Positions 17,369 to 27,373 are shown, counted from the stretch's first letter. The stretch is DNA of 64,000 nt from Gaiellasilicea sp963745775 (GCA_963745775.1 CAVUYY010000013.1:220552-284551); one strand, 5' to 3'. A program made the numbers and translations. Notes: generated by a model from the letters alone, not told the origin.

Positions 17369-19267
17369 TCACTGGACGGCCACGAAGACGACGATCAGGA
17401 CGGCGACCGCGGTTGCGATCGCGAGCGCATAGCTCCGGAGGTAGCCCGTCTGGGCCTCGCCGAGCGCGTCGCCTACCCGGCGTGCGCCGAACGTGAGGCC
17501 CGTGATCGAGCCGCCGATCAGCGGCTCCTCGATCCAGCGCCGCAGGGCTCCGGAGAGCCAGACCGCGGGCCGGTAGAAGATCGCGTCGTAGAGCTCGTCG
17601 AAGTAGAGCTTGTGCTCGAGGATGTCGCGTGTGGTGACCGCCCGTGGCAGCTCGCGCCTGCGGGCCACGTAGAAGAACCAGGCGATCCCGATCCCGAGCA
17701 CGCCGAGCGTGACCGCTAGCGCGCTCGTGACGTAGTCCTGCGTCGTCGTCGGCTCGACGAGCGGCTCGGCGACGCCGTGAAGCCAGTCGCCGAAGGGATG
17801 CCAGATACCGGGGACGTGCATCCAGCCGCCGACGAGGGCGAGCCCGGCGAGGATCGCGACCGGGACGGTCATCGTCCACGGCCCCTCGCCGTGCCCGTGG
17901 CCGCCGTGGCTCGCTTCGGTGTGTTGGCGGACGAGGGGAGAGGGCTCGCCGAGGAAGACGACGAAGAGCAGCCGGAAGGTGTAGATCCCGGTCAGGAGCG
18001 CGCCGAGCAGGCCCACGACCAAGAGGATCACACCGTAGGTGCCGCTCGCGAGGGCGGCGGCGAGGATCGAGTCCTTGGAGAAGAAGCCCGCGAACGGTGG
18101 GATCCCGACGAGCGAAAGCGAGCCGATGAGGAACGCCAGGTAGGTCTTCGGCATCGCCTTCCGCACGCCGCCCATCCGGCGGATGTCCTGCTCGCCGGCG
18201 AGGTGGTGGATGACGAGCCCCGCGGCCATGAAGAGCAGCGCCTTGAAGAAGGCGTGCGTCATCAGGTGGAACATCCCGCTCGCGTAGGCGCCGAGCCCGA
18301 CCGCGAGGAACATGTAGCCGATCTGCGACATCGTCGAGTAGGCGATCACGCGCTTGATGTCGGTCTGCACGAGCGCGACGAAGCCCGCGACGACGAGCGT
18401 GAGCGCGCCGAGGCCGGCAGTGAGATCCTGAACCGACGGCGCCAGCTCGAAGAGCGGGTGCGCGCGCACGATCAGATAGACGCCCGCGGTGACCATCGTC
18501 GCGGCGTGGATCAGCGCGGAGACGGGCGTCGGGCCCTCCATCGCATCCGGGAGCCAGGTATGGAGCGGGATCTGCGCCGACTTCGCCACCGCGCCGCCAA
18601 GGAGCCCCAGCGCGACGAGGTTGACCGTGGTCGAGGACATGGCCTCGGCACCCGCGAAGGCCTCGCCGAACTCGAGCGTCCCGGTCGTCCAGATCAGGAC
18701 GAAGAAGGCGAGCGCCATCGTCGCGTCGCCGAACGCGTTCATGATGAACGCCTTCTTGGCTGCGGCGACCGCCTCCGGACGCTCGTGCCAGAAGCCGATC
18801 AGCAGGTACGACGCGAGGCCGACGAGCCCCCAGCCGACGAGCAGGATCAGGAAGTTCCCCGCCTGGACGAGCAGGAGCATCGAGAAGACGAAGAACGACA
18901 TGTAGGCGAAGTAGCGCCGCTCCTCCTCGTCGCCGTCCATGTAGCCGACCGAGTAGAGGACGATCAGGCCGCCGACGCCCGAGACGATCAGCATCATCGT
19001 CGCGGCGAGCGGGTCGACGAGCAGCGTCAGCCCGACCTCGAAGTTCCCGGTCGAGAGCCACGTCCAGGCCGTCGTCAGCGCCTGGCGCTCCTCCTCGCCG
19101 CGGCGGAGGAGTCCGACGAACGAGGCGATCGCGCCGCCGAAGGCGACGAAGACCGAGATCGTCGAGATCCATGCGGCGGTGCGCCGTGTGATCGAGTCGC
19201 CCATCGCAGTGATCGCCCACGCGCCGGCGAGCGGCGAGAGCAGGCAGATCCAGGCCCCCTGCGTCAT
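17369..19267 (-). CDS. nuoL: NADH-quinone oxidoreductase subunit L
   Basis: 632 aa, intact. Largest antiporter-like subunit, with the long lateral C-terminal helix. TM7 Lys is visible in AKSAQIPLHTWLPDAMEGPT and TM12 features in IGSLSLVGIPPFAGFFSKD. The TM5 segment reads LVGWGLVGLASYLLIGFW, where most NuoL proteins have Glu after the Trp (E144 in E. coli numbering); here it is Gly. The histidine-rich loop SHGGHGHGEG near residue 450 is a feature of some actinobacterial NuoL. Sits 1 nt after nuoK. Confidence 0.95.
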   Translation of the reverse strand: MTQGAWICLLSPLAGAWAITAMGDSITRRTAAWISTISVFVAFGGAIASFVGLLRRGEEERQALTTAWTWLSTGNFEVGLTLLVDPLAATMMLIVSGVGGLIVLYSVGYMDGDEEERRYFAYMSFFVFSMLLLVQAGNFLILLVGWGLVGLASYLLIGFWHERPEAVAAAKKAFIMNAFGDATMALAFFVLIWTTGTLEFGEAFAGAEAMSSTTVNLVALGLLGGAVAKSAQIPLHTWLPDAMEGPTPVSALIHAATMVTAGVYLIVRAHPLFELAPSVQDLTAGLGALTLVVAGFVALVQTDIKRVIAYSTMSQIGYMFLAVGLGAYASGMFHLMTHAFFKALLFMAAGLVIHHLAGEQDIRRMGGVRKAMPKTYLAFLIGSLSLVGIPPFAGFFSKDSILAAALASGTYGVILLVVGLLGALLTGIYTFRLLFVVFLGEPSPLVRQHTEASHGGHGHGEGPWTMTVPVAILAGLALVGGWMHVPGIWHPFGDWLHGVAEPLVEPTTTQDYVTSALAVTLGVLGIGIAWFFYVARRRELPRAVTTRDILEHKLYFDELYDAIFYRPAVWLSGALRRWIEEPLIGGSITGLTFGARRVGDALGEAQTGYLRSYALAIATAVAVLIVVFVAVQ

Positions 19268-19268
19268 C

Positions 19269-19577
19269 TCATCCTCGCAGCAGCCGGAAGCGGTCGACGT
19301 CGAGGACGAGCTTGCGCCGCGCGATCGCGACGATCAGGCCGAGACCGACGACGACCTCGGACGCGGCGACGGCCATTACCGCGAGCGCGAAGATCTGGCC
19401 GTCGTGGTCGCCGTGGAGGCGCGAGAACGAGATCAGAGCGAGGTTCGCCGAGTTGAGCATGATCTCGAGCGAGAGGAGGATGATCAGAGGGCTCCGGCGC
19501 ATGAGCACGCCGAGCGTCCCGATCGAGAAGAGGAGCGCCGCAACCACGAGGTACCAGGTGACCTCAGGCCCTTGCAT
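19269..19577 (-). CDS. nuoK: NADH-quinone oxidoreductase subunit K
   Basis: 102 aa, three membrane helices. Membrane complex I subunit that takes part in the proton path near NuoJ and NuoN. The two conserved intramembrane glutamates are in LLSLEIMLNSANL and AVAASEVVVGLGL. The start overlaps the 3' end of nuoJ by 14 nt. Confidence 0.95.
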   Translation of the reverse strand: MQGPEVTWYLVVAALLFSIGTLGVLMRRSPLIILLSLEIMLNSANLALISFSRLHGDHDGQIFALAVMAVAASEVVVGLGLIVAIARRKLVLDVDRFRLLRG

Positions 19578-20106
19578 CGAGCTCCTCCTCCGCGCGCGTC
19601 TTCGTCCCGAGGATGACCCCGCCGACGGCGGCGACGAGGAGCACGATCGAGGTGATCTCGAAGGCGAGCAGGTGGTCGGTCAGGAAGAAGCGCCCGATCT
19701 CGGCGGGGCTGCCGAAGGCCGCCTCGACCTCGGCCTCGTCGGCGAGCAGGTCGCCCGCTTTGAGCCCGATCACGACGACGATCTCGACGAGGAGCGCGGT
19801 CGCCGCGACGACGGCGGCGGTCGAGACCCAGGACGCGCCCCCGGCGAACGGGGCGTCCGCTCGCCCACCGAGGTAGGCGATCACGAAGAGGAACATCACC
19901 ATCACGGCGCCGGCGTAGACGAGCACCTGAGCCGCCGCGACGAACTCCGCCGAGGCCAGCAGGAAGAGGACGGCGAGCGAGGCCAGGTTGCCGATCAGCG
20001 CGAGCGCCGAGAAGAAGGGGTTGACGAACGAGACCACGGCGATCGCCGAGCCGAGGCAGGCCGCGGCCGCGACGAGCCAGATCGTCCAGACGAGGACGTT
20101 GCCCAT
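19564..20106 (-). CDS. nuoJ: NADH-quinone oxidoreductase subunit J
   Basis: 180 aa with five membrane helices. The conserved TM3 region AQVLVYAGAVMVMFLFVIAY carries the flexible Tyr-Gly-Gly-type segment involved in coupling quinone reduction to proton pumping. Length typical. Starts within the end of nuoI (TGATG overlap) and overlaps nuoK. Confidence 0.95.
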   Translation of the reverse strand: MGNVLVWTIWLVAAAACLGSAIAVVSFVNPFFSALALIGNLASLAVLFLLASAEFVAAAQVLVYAGAVMVMFLFVIAYLGGRADAPFAGGASWVSTAAVVAATALLVEIVVVIGLKAGDLLADEAEVEAAFGSPAEIGRFFLTDHLLAFEITSIVLLVAAVGGVILGTKTRAEEELDARA

Positions 20107-20599
20107 CAGGAGAGGACCTGTAGGCGGGGATCGGCGTGTCGTAGAGGTCGCGGTCGGCCACCGGCACCGTCTTCATCGGCGGGGCCAGGAGCATGTCCTT
20201 CGTGTAGATGAGGTCGTCGCGCGAGTACTCCGAGATCTCGAACTCGTTTCCGAGCGTGATCGCGTCGAACGGGCAGGCGAGCTCGCAATAGCCGCAGAAG
20301 ATGCAGCGGCTGAGGTTGATCTCGTAGATCCGCGCATAGCGCTCGCCGGCCGAGACACGGTTGGCGGCGGTGTTCTCCGCCGGCACGACCCGGATGCAGT
20401 CTGCCGGGCAGGCGGCGGCGCAGAGCGAGCAGCCGACGCACTTCTCGAGCCCGTTCTCGTGGACCTGGAGCCGGTGCCGCCCGCGGAAGCGCGGGTAGAC
20501 CGGCCGCTTGTACTCCGGGTACTGCTGCGTGATCGGCTTCTTGAAGATCTGCCGGAACGTGACGGCGAAGCCCTTCGGCGTCCCCCAGCCGCTGCTCAC
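20106..20599 (-). CDS. nuoI: NADH-quinone oxidoreductase subunit I (frame broken near C-terminus)
   Basis: About 165 aa. Peripheral-arm subunit with two [4Fe-4S] clusters: CVGCSLCAAACPADC (about residues 54-68) and CIFCGYCELACPFDA (about 100-114). The GTG start at 20599 overlaps the nuoH stop. All conserved parts are in one frame down to DLYDTPIPAY; that frame then has no stop and would run through nuoJ, whereas the neighbouring frame ends in TGATG exactly at the nuoJ start. A one-base loss (or two extra bases) near 20110-20150 is the simplest explanation, but the exact C-terminus is uncertain. Confidence 0.88.
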
Positions 20600-21585
20600 A
20601 GCCAGACCACCAGGATCGCGGTCACGACGGCGTTGATCGTCGCCACCGGCAGCAGCACCTTCCAGCCGAAGCGCATGAGCTGGTCGTAACGCAGTCGCGG
20701 CAGCGTCGTCCGGATCCAGATGAAGATGAAGAGCAGGAAGATGAGCTTGAGCAGGAACCAGATCGGGCCGAGCCCGTCGAGCACGAAGAAGTGCCAGCCG
20801 CCGAGGAAGAGCGTCACCGCGAGGCCCGAGAGCGTGATCAGGTTGATGTACTCGCTCATCGTGAAGAGGCCGAATCGCATCCCGCCGTACTCGGTGTGGT
20901 AGCCGGCGACGAGCTCCTGCTCGGCCTCGGGGAGGTCGAAGGGCGCGCGTGCCGTCTCTGCGGTGCCGGCGAGCAGGAAGACGACGAAGCCGACGAACTG
21001 CGGCACGACGTACCACCACGTCCCGTCCTGGCCGGCGACGATCTCGGTCAGCGAGAGCGAATGCGCCATCAGGACGACGCCGAGGACGCTGAGCGCGAGC
21101 GAGACCTCGTACGAGACGAGCTGCGCGCAGGTGCGCATCGCGCCGAGGAGCGCGAACTTCGAGTCGGAGGCCCAGCCGGCGACGATGAAGCCGAAGGTGC
21201 CGATCGAGCCGATCGCGAAAATGAGAATCAGCGCGATCGGGACGTCGGCGATCTGACCGTCGACCTGGTAGCCGAAGATCTCCCAGCCCGGGCCGAAGGG
21301 GATCACCGCGAACGTCGAGAGCGCCGTGAAGGCGGCGACGAAGGGCGAGGCGATGTAGAGGACGTCGACCGCCGAGGCGGGGAAGAAGCTCTCCTTCCGG
21401 ATCAGCTTCATCAGGTCGGCGGCGGGCTGGAGGAGCCCGAACGGGCCCGCACGATTCGGCCCGTAGCGAAGCTGCATCCGCCCCATCACCTTCCGCTCGG
21501 CCAGCGTCAGGTACGCGAAGCCGACGAGGACGAGGTTGATGATGATCAGCGACTTGATCACGCTGATCCACCACGGTTCCGTCAT
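20596..21585 (-). CDS. nuoH: NADH-quinone oxidoreductase subunit H
   Basis: 329 aa, eight membrane helices. Forms the quinone-access channel with NuoB and NuoD. Signature VGFAYLTLAERKVMGRMQLR and the strongly conserved cytoplasmic loop GTAETARAPFDLPEAEQELV are both intact, as is GYHTEYGGMRFGLF. The ATG at 21585 overlaps the nuoG stop (ATGA); the TGA overlaps the nuoI GTG. Confidence 0.95.
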   Translation of the reverse strand: MTEPWWISVIKSLIIINLVLVGFAYLTLAERKVMGRMQLRYGPNRAGPFGLLQPAADLMKLIRKESFFPASAVDVLYIASPFVAAFTALSTFAVIPFGPGWEIFGYQVDGQIADVPIALILIFAIGSIGTFGFIVAGWASDSKFALLGAMRTCAQLVSYEVSLALSVLGVVLMAHSLSLTEIVAGQDGTWWYVVPQFVGFVVFLLAGTAETARAPFDLPEAEQELVAGYHTEYGGMRFGLFTMSEYINLITLSGLAVTLFLGGWHFFVLDGLGPIWFLLKLIFLLFIFIWIRTTLPRLRYDQLMRFGWKVLLPVATINAVVTAILVVWL

Positions 21586-23775
21586 GCCTTCACCACCTCG
21601 ACGTCGCGGTGGAGGTCGGCCGCGTGCTCGTCCGCGATCCGGATCGTGCCGGCGGCGAGGCTCCTGCTCACCTGGGCGCGAAGGGCGACCGACGTTCCGT
21701 TGGAGCGGATCGTGACGGCATCGCCAGCTCGCGATCTGGCGGCGCTCCGCGTCGTCGTGGGCGAGCTCGACCTCGGCTGCGGGGCGCTGGAACTGGAGCT
21801 CGGGGATCCGCTCGACGGCCGGGCCGGAGAAGAGCGGCCGGTAGCGGAGCAGGCGGAGCGTTCCGAGGAAGTGCTCGGCAGGAGCAGCCTTCGGCGACGG
21901 AATCGCGGCGACCGGCCGCGGCTCTGGCTGCACGAAAGGCGTGCGTGCAGGAAGCGGCGCCCGCTCACCGACCTCGCCGAAGCTGGCCTCGCCGCCGAAG
22001 ACCGTCTCCGCCAGCTCGGCGAAGACGAGCGACGCATGCGGCGAGAGCTCGACGCCGAAGCGATCGGCCAGCTTCGAGATCCAGGCGAGCTCATCTGGCA
22101 CGGGCGCGATCACACTTCGGCGCAGGCGCTGGACGCGACCTTCGAGGTTGACGAACGAGCCGTCGCGCTCGAGGTAGCTCGTCGCCGGGAGCACGAGATC
22201 GGCCCAGCCGACGGCGAGCCCGTGGTACATCGTGATCGCGAGCACGTGCTCGGCCTTCTCGGCGAGCGCGCGCACCGCGGGATCGGCCGCTGCCTCGTCG
22301 CCGGAGACGATCAGGAGGCCGATCGGCTCGGGGTTCGACTCGTCCCCGTCCGCTGCCGCGGCCCAGGCCTCGGCTACTCCCCGGCCGTTCGGCGTCGCGG
22401 GCAGATTGAAAGCCGAGCAGCCGGGCTTGCCCTCGAAGCCGAGCGAGTGCGCAAGCTCCGCGAGGCGGGCGCCGCCGCCACCGGCGCGTCCCGACCAGAT
22501 CAGCACGGCGCGGTCGGAGCCACGCAGCCGCTGCTCGAGCTCGGCGTCGGGCTTCGGCTCCGCCAGCTCGACGACCTCGGCGCCGTTTCGGCGTGCCTGC
22601 TTGATCCACAGCTCGACGATCGGGGCGCGGTCGGCGACGCGCTCCTCGCCGATCACGACGACGAGCTCCGCGTGCGCGATCGAGGAGAGCGGAGCTCGGA
22701 AGGCGTCGAGCGCCGAGGAGGTTGCCTCTGGCAGAACGGCGGAGTTGGCGCCGAGCCCGGCGCGGAGGAGCCGGCCGAGCGCGTAGGCCTCCTCGATCGT
22801 CTCCGAGCCCGAGAGCGCGGTCACGATCCGGCCGCCCGCGCCGCGCAGGAGCGCCTCGGCCCGATCGAGCGCGTCGTCCCAGGAGAGCTCGGTGAACCCG
22901 CGCCGGCGCACGCGCTCGAGCGGGGTCGTGATCCGGTCCTCGGCGTAGAGGTGCGGGTAGGCGAAGCGGCCCTTGTCGCAGAGCCAGCCCTGGTCGACCT
23001 CGGGATGGTTGCGGGAGAGGATCCGCTTGACCTTGCCCTCGCGCGTCGTCGCGGTGATGTTGCAGCCGACGGGGCAGAGCCCGCAGACGGTCGGCACGTT
23101 CTGGATCTCCCACGGGCGCGCCTCGAAGCGGTACTGCGTCGAGGTGAGCGCGCCGACCGGGCAGAGCTCGATCACGTTGCCGCTGAACGGGTCGCGGTAG
23201 GGCTCGTCCTCGAAGGTCGTGATCATCGACATCGCGCCACGGTTGCGGGCGACGAGCTGGCCGTCCTCGGCGACGCTCTCGGAGAAGCGCGTGCAGCGGT
23301 AGCAGAGGATGCAGCGCTCGCGGTCGAGCGCGATCGTGGGCGAGATCGGGATCGGCTTGTCGAAGGTGCGCTTCGGAAAGGTCATCCGCGTCTGGCCAGG
23401 GCCGTAGCGGAAGGTCAGGTCCTGGAGCGGGCACTCGCCGCCCTTGTCGCAGACCGGGCAGTCGAGCGGATGGTTGACGAGGATGAACTCGAGCGTCGCG
23501 TTCTGGCCCTCGGCCGCTTCCTTCGAGGTCGCGCCGGTGCGGACGACCATCCCGTCCTGCGCGGTGAGCGTGCAGCCGGCCTGCAGCTTCGGGATCCCCT
23601 CGACCTCGACGAGGCACATCCGACACGCCCCGACGGGCGGCCCGAGCCGCGGCTCGTAGCAGAAGACCGGGATCTCGATCCCGGCGACGGCGGCGGTCTC
23701 GACGAGCCCGGTGCCCTTTGCGACCTCGACCGCGCGTCCGTCGATCGTCAGCGTGACGTGCTCCGGCGCACTCAC
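21582..23775 (-). CDS. nuoG: NADH-quinone oxidoreductase subunit G (frame broken near C-terminus)
   Basis: About 731 aa when repaired. N-terminal [2Fe-2S] ferredoxin domain with CYEPRLGPPVGACRMC and QAGCTL, then the HxxxCxxCxxxxxC ligand set HPLDCPVCDKGGEC, then CILCYRC, then a molybdopterin-oxidoreductase-like domain beginning with CGLCPVGCNIT...WLCDKG, the C-x2-C-x3-C...C set that holds the extra N7 cluster in some bacteria. A +1 shift at 21726 separates ERRQIAS from GDAVTIRSNGTSVALRA; repaired, the protein ends at a TGA overlapping nuoH. GTG start at 23775 overlaps the nuoF stop. Confidence 0.93.
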
Positions 23776-25091
23776 GCGGGCACCTCGGCGACGGGGCCGT
23801 GCGTGTGCTGGTCGACAGGCGCGAACAGCGACTCGAGCGACGACTCGCCGCGCATCGGGCAGCCGCCGTCGAAGTGCGCCTGGAACTCGTCGCGGAAGCG
23901 GTCGATGTAGCTCGCGACGGGCATCGCGGCCGCATCGCCGAGCGGGCAGAGGCACTTGCCGAGGATCCGGTCGCAGACGTCGAGCAGCAGGTCGAGATCG
24001 GCCTGGCTCGCCTCGCCGTCCTCGAGCTTGTGGAGGATCTGCACCATCCAGCGCGTGCCCTCGCGGCACGGCGTGCACTTGCCGCACGACTCGTGCATGT
24101 AGAACTGCGCGACGCGGAGGCCGAGCTGCACCATGCAGGCGCGATCGTCGATCACGATGATCGCGCCGGAGCCGAACATCGTCCCGGCCTCGGCGAGCCC
24201 GTCGTAGGAGAGCGGCGTGTCGATCTGGTCGGCCGTCAGCACCGGCACCGACGAGCCGCCCGGGATGATCGCCTTCAGCTCGCGCCCGTTCGGGATCCCG
24301 CCGCCGAAGTCGTAGATCAGCTCGCGCAACGTCGTCCCGTTCTCGAGCTCGTAGTTGCCGCCGCGCTCGACGTTGCCGGAGAGCGAGAAGACGCGGCTAC
24401 CGGTCGAGTCGGCCGGCCCGATCTTCGCGTACTCGGCGCCGCCGAGCTCGATGATCGGGGTCACGGTCGCGATCGTCTCGACGTTGTTGACGAGCGTCGG
24501 CGACGCGTAGACGCCCGAGATTGCGGGGAACGGCGGCTTCGAGCGCGGCTGGCCGCGCTTCCCCTCGAGCGACTCGAGGAGCGCCGTCTCCTCGCCGCAG
24601 ATGTAGGCGCCGGCGCCGCGGTGGATCACGACGGTGACCCCGCCGAGCAGGTCGGCGGCGCGGATCTCCTCGAGCGCCGCGCGCAGGACCTCGAACTCGG
24701 CGAGGTACTCGCCGCGGATGTAGACGAAGACGTTCTTGGACTGGATCGCGTGGGCCGTGATCAGCGCGCCCTCGAGGAAGCGGTGCGGGACACGGAGCAT
24801 GATCTCGCGGTCTTTGAACGTGCCCGGCTCGGACTCGTCGGCATTGATCACGAGATAGATCGGCTTCGGAGTCGCGTCGGGCTTCGGGATGAAGCTCGCC
24901 TTGCGCCCGGTCGCGAAGAAGGCGCCGCCACGGCCGCGCAGATTCGAGGCCAGCACCTCGTCGATCACCGCCTGCGGCTCCATCGCCCGCGCCTTCGCGA
25001 GCGCGGCGAAGCCGCCCGCGGCGCGGTACTCGTCGAGCTTCGTCAGATCCCGCTCGTCGGCGCCTGCCAACACGATCGACCTAGCCGGCAC
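23772..25091 (-). CDS. nuoF: NADH-quinone oxidoreductase subunit F
   Basis: 439 aa. NADH- and FMN-binding subunit, entry point for electrons. The glycine-rich NADH loop NLRGRGGAFFATGRK, the FMN-binding stretch NADESEPGTFKDREIM, GAGAYICGEETAL, and the C-terminal [4Fe-4S] ligands ESCGKCTPCREGT plus KCLCPLGDAA are all present. Length is typical. Its start overlaps nuoE by 11 nt and its stop overlaps nuoG. Confidence 0.96.
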   Translation of the reverse strand: MPARSIVLAGADERDLTKLDEYRAAGGFAALAKARAMEPQAVIDEVLASNLRGRGGAFFATGRKASFIPKPDATPKPIYLVINADESEPGTFKDREIMLRVPHRFLEGALITAHAIQSKNVFVYIRGEYLAEFEVLRAALEEIRAADLLGGVTVVIHRGAGAYICGEETALLESLEGKRGQPRSKPPFPAISGVYASPTLVNNVETIATVTPIIELGGAEYAKIGPADSTGSRVFSLSGNVERGGNYELENGTTLRELIYDFGGGIPNGRELKAIIPGGSSVPVLTADQIDTPLSYDGLAEAGTMFGSGAIIVIDDRACMVQLGLRVAQFYMHESCGKCTPCREGTRWMVQILHKLEDGEASQADLDLLLDVCDRILGKCLCPLGDAAAMPVASYIDRFRDEFQAHFDGGCPMRGESSLESLFAPVDQHTHGPVAEVPA

Positions 25092-25560
25092 GAAGCTCCT
25101 CCACGATCGCGGGCACGTCCTCTGCCGTCAGCCGCTCGCGGTAGCGGTGGTCGACCGCCGCGACCGTGCCCCAGCCGCAGCCGCCCGCGCACTCGATCGT
25201 CCGCAGGGTGACGTTGCCGTCCTCGGTCGTCTCGCCGGCCCGGACGCCGAGCTCCTGCTCGAACGCCTCCAGCACCTGCTGCGCACCGACGAGCGCGCAC
25301 GAGACGTTCGTGCACACCTCGACGAGATGTCGCCCGATCGGCTCCAGGTGGAACATGTCGTAGAAGGACGCGACCGCCATGCAGTAGGCGGGCGTCTCGC
25401 CGAGTCCCTCGGCCACCTCGCGAAGCGCGTCGGGCGAGAGCCAACCGTGCTTTTCCTGGCCGAGCCGGAGCGCCGGCAGCGTCGCCGAGCGCGGCTCCGG
25501 ATAGAGCGCCATCAGCTCGCGGATCTCGTCGTAGAGAGTCTTCGGTTGCGCTGCGCTCAT
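25081..25560 (-). CDS. nuoE: NADH-quinone oxidoreductase subunit E
   Basis: 159 aa. Carries one [2Fe-2S] cluster with thioredoxin-like fold. Four cysteine ligands are visible as VCTNVSCALVGA (C-x4-C) and IECAGGCGWG (C-x3-C). The N-terminal helical segment PRSATLPALRLGQEKHGWLS is typical. Start chosen at the ATG (MSAAQPKT) that overlaps the nuoD stop (ATGA). Confidence 0.95.
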   Translation of the reverse strand: MSAAQPKTLYDEIRELMALYPEPRSATLPALRLGQEKHGWLSPDALREVAEGLGETPAYCMAVASFYDMFHLEPIGRHLVEVCTNVSCALVGAQQVLEAFEQELGVRAGETTEDGNVTLRTIECAGGCGWGTVAAVDHRYRERLTAEDVPAIVEELRAG

Positions 25561-26828
25561 CGGTCCGTGTCCCCCATCACGGCGTCGAGCGAGCCGACGA
25601 CTGCGATCAGATCCGCGATCGCCACGTCTCCCATGCACGTCGCGGTCGCCTCGAGCGCGACGAACGAGGGCGCCCGGAACTTGACCCGCCACGGCTTCGG
25701 CCCGCCGTCCGAGACGACGTAGACGCCCGACTCGCCGCGCGGCGACTCCACGGCGACGTAGACCTCGCCCTCGGGCACGCGATAGCCCTCGGTGACGATC
25801 TTGAAGTGGTGGATCAGCGACTCCATCGAGGTGTGCAGCTCCTCGCGCGGCGGGAGCACGACCTTGCGGTCGTCACTGATCCACGGCTCACCCTGCATCT
25901 CCAGGAGCCGATCGACGCACTGGGAGATGATCCGCGTCGACTCGCGCATCTCGTCCATCCGGACGCGATAGCGGTCGTAGACGTCGCCGCCGTGATACAC
26001 GGGCACCTCGAAGTCGACCTGGTCGTAGGCGAGATAGGGCTCGCGCTTGCGCAGATCCCAGTCGACCCCGGAGGCGCGCAGCACGGGGCCGCTCTGCCCG
26101 AGCGCGATCGCGTCGTCGGCCGAGAGCAGCCCGACGCCACGCGTGCGCTCGAGCCAGATCTTGTTGTCGTCGAGGATCGCCTCGTAGTCGTCGACCGCCT
26201 TCGGCATCCGCGCGCAGAACTCGCGCGCCTGCGCGTAGAAGCCCATCGGGATGTCCTCCGCGAGCCCGCCCGCCTGGAAGTAGCGGGTGTGCATGCGTAC
26301 TCCGGTGACCATCTCGAAGAGGTCGAGGACGAGGTCGCGCTCGCGAAACGTGTACCAGAACATCGAGATCGCGCCGATCTCGAGCGCCGAGGTACCGAGG
26401 TAGACGAGGTGCGAGTGGATCCGGACGAGCTCGCAGAGCGCCATCCGCATCCACGTCGCCTTGCGCGGCACCTCGAGCTCGAGCAGCTTCTCGATCGCGA
26501 GCACGAAGACGAGCTCGTTGTACTGGAAGCTGACGTAGTCGACCCGCGCGGGGTAGGTGACGCCCTTCCACCACGTCTTCTGCTCCATCGTCTTCTCGAA
26601 GCCGGTGTGCAGGTAGCCGATCACCGCGGAGATCCCGACGACCTGCTCGCCGTTCAGGTCGACGACGAGGCGGAGCACGCCGTGCGTGGAGGGATGGTTC
26701 GGGCCGAAGTTGACGGTGAGGACGTCCTCTAGCGGAACCTCCTCCGGGTTCGGCGTCAGCACGGTCGGGATCGGCGAGGGGATCCGCGAGCCTCTATAGA
26801 TCTGCGCGCCGCGCGCGACGGTGGCCAC
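25557..26828 (-). CDS. nuoD: NADH-quinone oxidoreductase subunit D
   Basis: 423 aa from a GTG start. 49-kDa-type subunit that with NuoB lines the quinone site. Signature NFGPNHPSTHGVLRLVVDL contains the conserved quinone-site His; GYLHTGFEK, YPARVDYVSFQYNELVFVLA, and C-terminal ATCMGDVAIADLIAVVGSLDAVMGDTDR are all standard. Overlaps nuoC and nuoE by a few nt. Confidence 0.96.
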   Translation of the reverse strand: MATVARGAQIYRGSRIPSPIPTVLTPNPEEVPLEDVLTVNFGPNHPSTHGVLRLVVDLNGEQVVGISAVIGYLHTGFEKTMEQKTWWKGVTYPARVDYVSFQYNELVFVLAIEKLLELEVPRKATWMRMALCELVRIHSHLVYLGTSALEIGAISMFWYTFRERDLVLDLFEMVTGVRMHTRYFQAGGLAEDIPMGFYAQAREFCARMPKAVDDYEAILDDNKIWLERTRGVGLLSADDAIALGQSGPVLRASGVDWDLRKREPYLAYDQVDFEVPVYHGGDVYDRYRVRMDEMRESTRIISQCVDRLLEMQGEPWISDDRKVVLPPREELHTSMESLIHHFKIVTEGYRVPEGEVYVAVESPRGESGVYVVSDGGPKPWRVKFRAPSFVALEATATCMGDVAIADLIAVVGSLDAVMGDTDR

Positions 26829-27373
26829 TACTCGTCCCCGGAGAAGCGGACGGGCTCGCCGCCGATCGGGTAGTCCTTGCGCAGGGGGTGGCCCTCCCAG
26901 TCGTCCTCCATCAGGATCCGGCGCAGGTTCGGGTGACCGTCGAACGAGATCCCCATCAGGTCGAAGGCCTCGCGCTCGTGCCAGTCCGCGGTCGGCCAGA
27001 GCGGCACGACGCTCGGCACGCTCTCGCCCTCGTCGAGCCAGACCTGGAGGCGCACGCGCCGCGAGTCCGCGGCGAGGCGCAGCAGGTGGTAGCTGAGCGA
27101 GAAGCGCTTCGGCTTCGGCTCGGGGCGGCGCCCGTATCCCTGCGAGCCGGGCGCGTTGAGGTCGCGGCCCCCGGCGGTGCCGATGTAGCCGGCAACGCCG
27201 AGCTCGCCCCAGCCGAGGTAGTCGGCCGCGGCAATGTCGGCGAGCACGTTGAACCCTTCCTCGTCGCGCAGGTGCGCCGCCGCCTCGAGCAGCCGGGCGG
27301 GATCGACGACGAGCGTCGTCTCGCCGAACGCCTCGCGCGTCTCGACGAGCCCCGGCACGCCCTCGTAGCCCAC
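26828..27373 (-). CDS. nuoC: NADH-quinone oxidoreductase subunit C
   Basis: 181 aa from GTG at 27373, which overlaps the nuoB TAG. 30-kDa-type subunit of the peripheral arm. The signature ADWHEREAFDLMGISFDGHPNLRRIL is present, followed by WEGHPLRKDYPIGGEPV. There is an additional glycine-rich loop (AGGRDLNAPGSQGYGRRPEP) before the core. NuoC and NuoD are separate here, unlike in enterobacteria. Confidence 0.94.
   Translation of the reverse strand: MGYEGVPGLVETREAFGETTLVVDPARLLEAAAHLRDEEGFNVLADIAAADYLGWGELGVAGYIGTAGGRDLNAPGSQGYGRRPEPKPKRFSLSYHLLRLAADSRRVRLQVWLDEGESVPSVVPLWPTADWHEREAFDLMGISFDGHPNLRRILMEDDWEGHPLRKDYPIGGEPVRFSGDE

Noticed and set aside
20791..23910. 1039-codon plus-strand frame across the nuo operon
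   Set aside because: Composition is that of a complementary shadow and no domain is visible; nuoG and nuoH occupy the minus strand.
20596..24087. 1163-aa NuoG-NuoH fusion
   Set aside because: NuoG's real C-terminal domain is in the shifted frame and stops at the nuoH ATG.
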